From Macrosoma leucophasiata (lineage: Eukaryota > Arthropoda > Insecta > Lepidoptera > Hedylidae), in assembly GCA_036365455.1 (NCBI GenBank), contig JAWQUS010000020.1:1833001-1897000 (forward strand): a DNA stretch of 64,000 bases. The letters run 5' to 3'. Of this stretch, positions 25,401-37,400 are shown one piece after another; position 1 is the stretch's first letter; every line of letters begins with the position of its first letter. The translations under genes and the position numbers were made by a program. Below the pieces are notes generated by a model. That model did no database searches and had not been told where the DNA came from. It worked only from the letters and a program-made list of their open reading frames with translations.

Positions 25401-28400
25401 TTTTGATGAAAAGATTATGCTGTCACCGATCAATTGTTGCCGTTGATTGAGAGTGAATAAATTAATACAGTTAAGTAAATACTGCAGTCTATAGACATCT
25501 ACACAGAACAAGTGAACAAAAAACACGAAGCGTCAACTTCATAAAGCGCCACCTTTTGAAACACCGAAGAAACATAGAAGTTCTTGTGTAGTTCGGAAGA
25601 TGGCGTATGACCGATTTACATCACACATACGAAGTTTTCGCATGAGTTGCCATAGTCCGAGGATCCTCCCTTTTCTTAGAAATAATTTTTCATCCGCTGG
25701 CCGTTCCTCCACATAAATATAGTTATATTGGGACCCCAGAGCTCCCATAATAACTATAACGAAGGGCAAGACAACTTAAACATCAGGGGTGGCAACTTGC
25801 AACGCATCTGTTTTTGTCTTTGTGTAGGTCATGTCTGCAGGTTGTTATGTTAATTTACCATCAATGTGAACTGCATGCTTGTTTGCCACCATAATACCTA
25901 CTCGTACTATAAAAAAAATAACAATCTAAGGCCTCAACTGCATTATGATCTCTAGTTTTTGTGTAAATGTCTAGTGAACTACATGCTTGTTTGCCACCAT
26001 TGCGTCGTGTCGTCGATGTTTGCCACCTACGTTACATTAAAAAAAAAACAACGGGTTATACGCCTCGAGTGCCGGCAGAAGTAAAAGCTTGAATATTAAC
26101 GTTGCATTTTTGACAAAAAGTGGGCGGACGCAATTCTTTCTGGTACACGCATTTTCGATCAGGGTCACGTGTCCTGACGCGAGTTCAAAATTTTTTACCC
26201 ATCACGAGAAGGTGCAAAGAACGCTTAAGAAGTTTACCTTCAAAATTTTACGGGAGAATTCTCCTCTACTTGTGGACGGTGGAGTCGTCACCTCCGAAAG
26301 CCTTTTACAGTCGGAGTATACAGTTGAATCTGAATCAAACAACGGTACAAACAACAACAAAACCATTGCCTATTTGAGTTTCGTTCGAATAGGTACAAAA
26401 CAATTCCATTACATTGTTTGGTAAGTTATGCTCGATTGAGTTGGAAGTATTCCATTCAACATTTTGTGTGTACATCGTCTGAAATTAAAACACTTTTGCC
26501 GGCAACTTTTGTGATTTTTGTAATTGCTTTCCGATTCAGTGATTATTAAGGTTACGTACACATGGAAAGGGACATGAAATACAACTGTAGTACAATCTGA
26601 GACATTCTATTTCTACAGTGAAAATGACCCAAAATCTGAGAATGTATATTTTTATAATATTTTACAATGAAAAATATATTGCTATATCTGAGCTAAATAT
26701 AACACTTGTGATACAGAAAGTAATGCTCAGTATTCATCCGCGGTCTCACAATGTGTATCCTAGTGCATTACCCAGTTGGTAACATTGTGCTCTCATAAAA
26801 TATGGATCGCTTGTTTTTTCATGAGGTTTTCAATGCTCAATAGTAGGGAGGGGGGGGGGCAGGATGCTATTGCTTTGTATTTACTGAGCGCGTCAGATTA
26901 AGATATGGGAGATACCTCAAACCTAGCTAAATACCTGCACTAAATCTAAGTTTTGTATATAAGACCGCGCCCGAAGAATAGCCCTTATAAAAATTCAATA
27001 AGTCGCTACGATCTTACTCATCTTTCCAATCGTCTGAATTTTGGATAGAAACATCGTTTGGGCACATTTTACACCCTCTCAGAATATCTGATGCGCTCTT
27101 GACCCATGGCGATGATGCCGCGCCCTTTTCAAAAACATTTGATTCTTTCTAAATTGATGGTGAAAAATTACTCAAGATACTCAGAGAGGATATAAAGTCA
27201 ACCCATCCAAAGATCCCATCTAAAATTCTGACGGTTTGGATGCGGGGCAAGCTCGTGGCGGAACCTCTAAGGGCTCGGTCTTTTATGGAAATCTTAGATT
27301 TGGTGGAGGTACTGAACAAGGTGCAAGGTATCTCCTACATCTTAATCTGACGCGCTGGAGAAAATTAAAAAATCCCTTCTTGGGCTCCCCTACTACTCGT
27401 ATAAGTTATGTTCACATTATTGAGACACACGTAGATGCGATTTATTGGAGTTATTTGTGTGTTTTATTGGCATTTATTTCTTTTAATTGATTGTTCGAAG
27501 TGACAGACATTTCGTCGTTTTATATCTCGTCAAAAGAAAAGAGAGTAATAAAAAAAAATGCTGTTGTATTGACCATGAAATAATTTGCTTGCGTAAAGAA
27601 TATATATAATGATATATGGGGCCCGATATTACTATCACAGAGAGGTTACAACTTAGGATCCAGGGGGGCGACACATCAGCATTTTGTCTTCTGTTTTTTC
27701 TGTAGATGTCCATAGGCTGCAGTCATCACTTAACATCAATGTGAGCTGCATGCTTGCTCGCCACCTTGGAACATAAAAAAAGATATCTGTAAAATATACT
27801 AGTACAACGAAATATATATGTGCATACAATATGCTTTAAGCATCAATAAAAACTGCACCCATCCTTACCATTTTCACGGTAAAAAAGGTATCAAAAACCT
27901 TTTAATGAGTTCCTGTTTCAAAGATGTCGGCAAATACGAAAAGTAAATTACATTTACTTTCACCGGAACATAGTTTATTATCGAGTTTACTCAGCGAAAA
28001 GCTTTTTAAGTCGAGAGAATATTGTCCCAAAAATGAATTTAAAAGGATCTTTAAATTCCCCATCGCTTTCATCTTGCTTTTAATCAACACCTGCTCGTTA
28101 GAATGTGTAACGGAACCCACTCTATCAAAAAGGGGACTCTTCAGATAAAGGATATTTTCGAAGTCAAATCTAAATCAACAAGAATAAAATATTGGCCAAG
28201 TGATGTCTAAAGGGACCCTACAAGTTGTTAAATGGTAGAAACCTTAAGTTCTTTAATAGAGGTAAGAATAAAGTTAGAAATGCGATAAGATTATTAAATA
28301 TAACCCCAAAGAGTAAATTACTGAATACACAATATAATATTGGAGGGAAAAGCTAAGGAGCCCCAAACCATCGCCCCTTAGTGTGAGTACCAAACCAGGA

Positions 28401-31400
28401 ATCTGTACTCTCCAGACGAGCTTGGAGTGGAGTATATTTGGTAGATGAGCGTATAAATAACGCTATAATAATTGCCATACCATGATGGTCACATTTATAA
28501 TCAAACTGTTGTAAAACAACAGATATAAAGGCAAAGCCTCAAATTGTAGATGATGTATAAAGACAAAGTCTTAATAAGCTGACAAAGTCAGTAAGTTGTA
28601 GTAGACTGTTGTAAACAACAGATTATATGGCATAAGCCTCAAATTGCAGGTATCGTGTAAGACATAGTCTTAATAAGCTGACCAGGTCAGTATGTGGTAG
28701 TAGACTGTTGTAAACAACAGATAAGGTGGCATAAGCCTCAAATTGCAGGTATCGTGTAAGACATAGTCTTAATAAGCTGACAAAGTCAGTAGATCATATT
28801 TCAATATTAATATAGGCCATTAACAGGCGGTCAGGTAAAATATACTCATTTGAGTATTCCAATGATGAAATTGATATGTGTATTATCAATCGTCGCAGAC
28901 ACCGTTAGGCGCAGTAATTGTTGCAGTAGTAGATCATGATCATAATATGGCATAGCCATTAAGTTGTTATATCGTAAACATAGTTTACTCATTCTGACAT
29001 AGTCAGTAAATAAATATTTCAGGCAATGTCCTGTAATTATGGTTTAACCATATATGAGTATTATCTCATTGTATATTGTCAGTATCTGACATCGCAAATA
29101 AATGCAATATTGTAGTTTCCATAAGGTAGGTGCATAACACACAATAAATGTAGCGGTTCCATGACCGATCATCGCAACAAGGCGGATAATGATCTGTTGA
29201 TCATATTATAATATTAAATATGTGTTGTGTTTGTTCTGAAGTAACACCTCTTCATCCAGATGGATATTATCTCCAACGTTAATGGAATCGACCTATAAAG
29301 TAATGTATAAGTCAAAGCAAAACCAGACCCAAGGTACACCACAGGTGAAATTACAGCACCACAAAATAACATTTGCTAGGGGCTCTGCCCATTATCGCAA
29401 GAACAGGTAGTGTGTAATTCACAGCGCACAGGTACTAGCAAGCCAGACAACGTCGATGAAGATAGGCCGACCCACAACTGCTGATACCCACAGACTAGAC
29501 CAAAGGTACACTAGGCGGAGACCGCGGAGACTACAAGACTACAAAAATAATATTTGCTAGGGCTCTGCCCATTATCGCAAGAACAGGTAGTGAGTAGCTC
29601 CAGTATACAGGCCAGCTGTCAGTAAATATGTTTTAAATATTCCAAACTGAACGTCGAAAGTATATGTACAGAACATACAGAACAGTATAATGTATCAACA
29701 ATACAGGTGTGATATTTATAGTGATTACCTGTATTGTGTTTATATAATGTTTATGGATTTATACATAAACCATGTATTTTGCACACTGCCTTTAGGCAAA
29801 CCCTTATTAGGTTTCCAGATTCAAATGAGTTTTGTAGATCTCTATAAGTAGCAGATTATTATAAAATATGTTTAGTGTTGGTTGTTCTGAAGTAGGTACT
29901 ACTACGTCCAGATGATAGTAAAGAAGAGTGTAGGTGTGGAATCGACCCATAGTACCCAAGTTAATGGTGTAGGCCGACCCACATAAGTTGCTAGCGCACT
30001 AGACCAAGATACACCCCAGGGAGTATACATCACCACAGTGTTTTTCAGGCTTGGCCCTACTTGTTTTTTTATGTGATAAGTAACTCCAGTGCACTGGCGT
30101 AGCCGCGGGACAACGTTGAGTGTCTTTCAGTCCTGGACGTCAGAAGTGATGTATGTAGCGAAGGAACGAGTCCAACGCCCCAACAAACCAGGTGTGTAAT
30201 GCGTGTATTGTGTTAATAATGATAATGGTAAGTTCATTATAATCCAGAGTCAATAATCGATAATATCGTTGTAGATATCATTATTCATATAATGACAACT
30301 AAAACGTCCATACTTATTCGCAGCCAATAATTAGTAAATATTTATAGACCAAAGTCAGTATATGATAAAACATCGGTATAAATTAACTAACAATGTCTAT
30401 AGGCTAGATGAATTCTAGTTACTTACTCGCAGTAACAAAGTATGTATATAAACAAACACCAAAATGTTCAAATTGATTTAAATAATGTATGCTGAACATT
30501 GATGCGGTAATATTTCAATAAAGTATTAATTAATCTCAGCTTCATTGTCAATAAAATAATATTCATCTTATATGAATGCAATACAGCACTAACTGTGTAG
30601 TATTAATATAATCTACACGTTCCTTATTGTTATATGATCAATAACTCCAGCTATGCAACAACCACCTTGCTTTGTGATGCTATTTATCAGATTATAATAA
30701 TACACATAAGGAATACGTCAATTAAGACAAACTATTTAAAATAATATAATTACTCCAAGCTTATGGGAAAATAGAAATTAAAAACCAATCGGTTAAGTAT
30801 GTACCTACCTAAAATGACTAACAAACATAGCGTGGGAACACTAAAGTAATAAAGGAGAATTTTATTACTTTTCAAACTAAAGACGATGACCAGATGTTTG
30901 GACTTCCGCCTTTGTAGTGCGAAACCCATAATCGTTAAAAATAATAAGCCTAACATTACACAATGGGTTCCTATTGTTTAACTCGAAAGTTAAAGCCATT
31001 TAGTTGCGCGAAAATACACCAATGGACCACGTGTTGAACTGTTCATGTTGAAGACAATAGATAATCCATTGTTTTTATTTAAGGTTATTATGTCCAGTTC
31101 TCTTTTATGGTCGACACATTTGCTAGCCATGCCTACCCCTAAACACTTGAGACAATATGCGTGGGAATTCTAGAGAGTTCCAAATATCTTTCTCACACTC
31201 GACCTCTTGAAGATTGTAAATTAACGAATGTGTCAAGTGTAGAACCAAACCGCAATAAACTTGTCAATCCCTGTACCCTAGCATAAATCACATCTAATAA
31301 TGACCCATATGTGTTTTTGTATTTATGTAATATCCTAACTTTCACGTAGTAATTAACGAGAGAGAGATATGGCGCCTAATGTTATATACTAACATATTTA

Positions 31401-34400
31401 TCGGATTATTAAATCGCCTAACTAAACCTATTGTAATACGAAACGTAAGGTTTTACTTAATAAAATACGTATCGATCATTATTATACAAACGCATACCTA
31501 AATACATAACGACAGTAGAAATACACACATGCACAAGTAATTAGCATTTAACGATACACATTTGAAAATGAGAGTTAGCCTAACACATACCTTGATATAC
31601 ATTATTTGAAGATGCTGGAAAGGAATTTGATTAGTCCCTATTTAATTACTACATTACAGGTTCCATGTACATCCAAACATATATTCTCATTGTTTAGTAC
31701 TTTTGATAATTTTATTATTGGTCCAGGAAATTGAATCCTGTATCATCAATACCTTTACTCACAAACAACTAGGTAAACTATCCTGATGAAATAACGTCCT
31801 CTGACCATTTACTTATGTACGAACATCGAAGTTCGTTTAGCTGTAACCTTTTACATACATATAAAATACCACTAATATTAACTGAATCGAACAGTTAACT
31901 TCAGTATGAATATAATTGTACATTCTTGAAATTATATACATAGAGTATGACTTTTACTAGATAATTATTAAATTACCTACTACTCTTTCGAAATCTAAAT
32001 ACACCTATTTATTTGACAATTTACCAATATTATTACTAATGTAACTGAATCGAACAGTTTACTTAGTAACCATCAATGCATTCCTGTAATTACATACATA
32101 AATAATGTATTTCTTAAATGTATTGTATATAATATTTTTGTTAATTTGTCATTTTTAATATTATTACAAATACAACTGATTCGATAATAACACTCTAATT
32201 AACCAGGGAATTGAACCCGTAGTAATTAGTAATACCTTAAATCACACATTGTAAATATTTAATGACCAGTAAAAGATCATTTTGTCTGACAATATTTTAT
32301 CAATCTGTGAACTTCTAGATTTGTAACCTCATGAAAGTAATAATTTCACTTTACTTAAATGATAAATAATAATAATAATCATCATCTTATTCATTTCAGC
32401 TGAGAGACGTCAGTGTTAGACACATTCTAAATAAATAATTCTCCACTTTAATTATGTCATTCACTAATTATAATTATTAGGCAATAACCAAATATGTGAA
32501 CTACTTTAAATAATTAAATAGTGATTGAAAACCGAAATAATATGTAGGTATTTCAGATTATCAATTCAAATATCAAAACATCATCATCAACATAAATTCT
32601 ATGACCTATATTATTAAACTGAGAGTATGAAGTGCCAAATATCTCAATTCTTAGTTTCTGTCTGTAGTATGATGCTATTGAAACATAATTATCTGCCTTT
32701 TATATTAACGTTATTAAACAATTATTATTTCTCTGTAGTGTAACGCTATTGAATCACTATTATTTACCTATAGTTTATTCAGTTTGCCTGTAATACAATT
32801 TTATCAGAGAATATTATTGTCTACCTATAATATAATGCTGTTGAAGCACTATCATCTGACTTCAACCTAATAGTATCAATATTCTGCTATCTGCCTGTAG
32901 TGTAATGCTATCAAAATATATTCTCTGTAATCTAACATTATAACAACACTAATACTTCACTATAATTTTACTTCTATCTGCCTGTAGTGTAGCACCATAA
33001 AGCACTAATCTCCATCTATAATTTAATATATTCGGAACACTAGTGAGCATAGAAAATAGTCTAAATTCAGACAAATTATTGAATATTAACTCACGGTTAG
33101 TCGACGGCTCCCCGCTCTGCTGGTTGGCGATAATGCGCATACGCATTACGTGGTGAAGATAACTCGATCGCTAATTTATACCTATTTATTTCTATACACA
33201 AATGCCTATGCTAATAATTAAATTCCTGAAGATCCCTAACTTAAAATAATAGTAATCTACGATACGTTTCAATTAAGAGTGCCTTATACTGCGTGTAATT
33301 GTGACTAAAACTGGTACAAGGTATTATAATGCCTACTTCTCCTTTTCCTAATCTTAAAATATAATTTTCTAGTAAAAAACCTCTGGTTTCCCTATTGCAT
33401 TTATACTACCTATGAATTCCTATCAAGTTTTGTTTAATTTAAATAAATGAATCTACTTTCTGTTCGCAAAACTAAATAAAGCTAATTTATATTGTAAGAT
33501 TATATGAAGTACTTCATTTTGTATAACCACATCCTAAAAATCTCACAATAAAAGAATAACCAGATAAGTAAATAAACATAAAATAGGTAACCCTCAGTGA
33601 ATTTAGTATAAAGTTATCGTTATTAACTAATGAGTTAAAATATTATATGAAATTAGTGTAACCTATTTTATATTTAAAATAAAAATCACTCACCAAACGC
33701 CCCGCTACCACTACCTACTTTGCACCACCGTCCTAATCGTCGCCCTGGCTCTCTAACTACAACTGTCTCTTCTCCCGCCCACATCCCCTTATATCGATCC
33801 TTTTTTCTGAATTTGGAATACGGTGGGGATGTGGACTATGCTCGCACGTTTCATAAGCGTCCTATGGTTCTCAAACATACCTTACCAATAGTGTATCTCA
33901 ACTATTTAGTTATGATACCTATAAACATAGGTATATATTCATATAGTTATATGCAAAAAAAAAATATCTATCGTGCTTTGATTAAATTCTATGTGACGGC
34001 ATATGGATGTCGTTACAAATGAGATATAGTAGCTAACACTAAATAGTCTGCATTTATGTTTGAAGCTGCGCGGATTCTTGTACTTTGATTTAGTGTAAGA
34101 GAAAATTGTATATATTCGCCAAGAGACAAATAGAAGAAGATTTTAAATTGAAAGAGATATGAAAGTTTCTGAGAAAAATACTGCCATGCAACGCATGGCT
34201 TGTTCTTTGTTAAGAATTTTCTTCTAAAACTATCGCCACTTTGATTGCCAATTCGAATTTCAGGAATGATGGTTATGATTATATCCCCCATATGGGGAAG
34301 CATTGGTCCAGTGGTGGACATGTTTTGGTGATATGACGATATTCCTACCCGGTGGAAACACGATAGCGCTTTAATCCGCAACCATTTGGTTGCGGTTTAA

Positions 34401-37400
34401 AGCGCTAGCCTACTAGCTAAGCTACTATAGACACACACACACTTGACAAGAAGCGCTGTGACGCGCCCTAGGTATACGCAATGAGTCGGGGGGAAGGGTA
34501 AAAACACGAAACCATAGGCGATGACGGCAGGCTGATGGCTCCCCTCTACACAATGGGCCAGCGCTTGTTCAGCGAGATGGCCAAGCGATGGCTGAAACGC
34601 AACTACACGCTGGTGACAGTCACTTCTGATCTTAACTCCTTTTGAGATGGACGTGGAAACATTGGCTGCAGCGGCGATATATCTTTACAGCACGTATGCA
34701 CGCACTGTATAATGGACCACGTGTAGATGCGTACTGCCATCGCTGGCCCACTTTGATGTGCGGCCGAAAAACCGACATCGGCGCCATTTCTCGGCCATCC
34801 CACGCGCCATAAGCCATCCGACACCACTACGCACTCTACACGCTGGCCCACCGCAGTGGACCATCGCAATGGCCATCAACATGTAGAGCGGCCTTAACAG
34901 AACGCTACAGCCGATGTTACACCCCGTCTCGCCGCGCGCATACCTAAGGCGCGGTACTGACGTCATCGAGCCTCATCATTGCAGTTCTGCCACCAGGAAA
35001 AGGATAAAATAAGATTCAATTTAGTCGGTTTGTTTCGCAGTTCAATGGAGTGTGGGGTCTACCAGCGGTGGTGTGTGACTGCTACATCGCGATGGACGTC
35101 ACCTGCTCCACTTCCAGCATCTTCAATCTCGTCGCCATCTCTGTTGATAGGTGAGAACTGATATGGAAATACCTACCTAATTTGTAATTTTTACTGCTCT
35201 TTCGCTAGGGTTCAATCCGCAGATCGGGTATTAAGGTGTTTTATCTATTATCTCGGGTGCTGTTGGGATTTCTCAATTTCCTGGATGATTTCCAGTGCCA
35301 CCCTTGGAGATAGGAATGTGCGGAGATGTCAATAAACTGACCACCTGTTGCATGGACCAAAACGTAACCGGCGAATCGTGGATGTTTGCGTGTATGCTTG
35401 AATGCATGCATTTACTTCTACCTTTTCCTCTGAGGAATATATTGGTGAAACAATATGATATGTTTAACTGTGTTTTCAATACAAATTATGATTAAAACGA
35501 GACATCTAGAATATTATGACGTATCAAGGACAAACTTGACTTAGTGGTTATAAGGCTGGAGCGCCTTCTGCCGCAGAAGGCGCTCTCGCCGATTGCTCGG
35601 CGAAGTAGAGTAGTACCGTTTTGAGACGCGCCGCCAACACAAGTCCGTCCCCGTCCGTTATTTTTTCCTGGGTTTGATTCACTAGAATTCAATCGTTCGA
35701 TATATATTAAAATTTTATTGAAACTGAGTCAAAAGTCATAAGTTAAAAGGAACAAGGTTCAATTATCATCATCATTATTTCACTGCTGGACAATGGCCTC
35801 CCCCAAAGATTGCCACAACGAACGGTCCTGGACCGCTCTCATCTAATGATTGCCTGCGACCGTCACCAGGTCCAGGTTCAATTATACCTAAGCATAATCT
35901 CATTAAACTGATGTAAAAAGCAGCCATTAAAAAAATAGACCCGACAGACCGATGAAGTCCTCGCCATATATAAATCAGATTGAAGTGAGCATCGATTGAA
36001 CTCGGCCTGATTTCATTAAAATACGAAATTCTTTATTTAGATGCATTGTGGAAAATAGAGCTATCCCACTCAATGTAGTTAATAGAATAAAATTAATGGA
36101 GGTCGACTGTAGGTCACACTAAGATGTATGTATAGACCACCGCTCTCAAAACGAAAACGGTAAAAAAAATAATGTAAGCAGATAAATTAGGCATGGGGAC
36201 GACACGACCCCATCATTCACCCTTTAGTGGAGGAGTATTCTTCCGCTAGTGCAGTTGTGGGACGATCCTGCCCACCTCACGTAATTGCATTTACTTCTAC
36301 CGTATTGCAGGATTATTTTAGGATACCTTTGTTCAGTTGACGGACTGCACTAGCGGAAGAATGCTCCTCCACTCGTGGGCAATGGGTCGTCACGTCCCGA
36401 TGCCACAATATTTATGGTTTTATAGTCCAATGTAATATTAAAGTTGAGGTCCATTAAGTCTGACAACCAAAACTTAGATAAAAGCTAATATCTTACCACT
36501 CACCGGAAAATCACCCCAAACCCCTTTTTGCGTACTGGCAGCAACAATTTCAAAACAACTTAATTTATAAGGAACAATAATTCTCAAAAAGACCTTGTAG
36601 TAAGTCCGGCTGAAGCTAAACATAACATCCCGCTTGTAGTAAACATAATTGTTTATAACGTTTTCGTAGGTTTTCGCGAGCTTCATACATTGTAGAAATT
36701 AAACTTGCGGATTTTCTCGCGTATACAACACTCCCAAACTTCTTCATACACCCGACGTTTCGGTCAGCCCGTGACCACGGTAGCTGAAAAGCGACCGAAA
36801 CGTCGGGTGTATGAAGAAGTTTGGGAGTGTTGTATACGCGAGAAAATCCGCAAGTTTAATTTCCATAATTGTTTATCTCGACCAAATTTCGAATAAATAT
36901 CGTTTCAGGTTGACTCTCTTGGTTCATTTACATTACACGTTTGTTGTTTAGTAGTAATACTGTAAAGCTAGATTGTTTATATCTATAGAAGCGCTCAGCC
37001 TTTGCTTATATATATTATTAAAATAAGCTTTATCCTTCTTTTACTTTTTTAATGTAAATGATTGAGTTTTATTATGCTTCTGTACAGTAGATGCCATTTC
37101 TGAGATTCATATTTAAGTAATCATTCTACTGCATCATTCATGAACACGTATATGAGTCAGTTATATAACTTTGAGTCCCTTTGAATCAAATAATAATTTT
37201 AACTCGAGGGGACGCAAAAATCTGCAAATATGAGAAAAAAAAATGTTTCACTCAACGCCGGAATTCCTGACAATCACCACAAATTCTTTTTTAAGAATTC
37301 AGTCCCAAAACAACTAGTAAATAACTCAAGAATTTTTTTTTTTAAAAAGACCTTGTTAGTAAAGCCGGCTAGAGCTAAAACAAAGCCGGTGCTTGTGGTA

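Larger units (their letters stand above)
13497..35040 (+). other. Dop2R intron 1 (about 21.5 kb)
   Basis: It begins GTAAGT and ends TTTCGCAG. It is filled with repeats listed separately. Stretches where I see nothing specific are 13560-14570 (very AT-rich), 17390-17900, 18610-19180, 19430-20690, 21320-21680, 23390-24330 and 24590-25290. Confidence 0.9.

Noticed and set aside
28506..28793. CRISPR-like array
   Set aside because: The units are about 100 bp tandem copies without unique spacers, in an animal intron.
33720..34022. 100-codon frame as an exon
   Set aside because: No recognised sequence, no convincing splice sites, and no place for it in the complete receptor.
34603..34966. Overlapping minus frames of 61-93 codons in GC-rich DNA
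   Set aside because: No recognisable protein, no splice support and mutually exclusive frames; likely chance openness.
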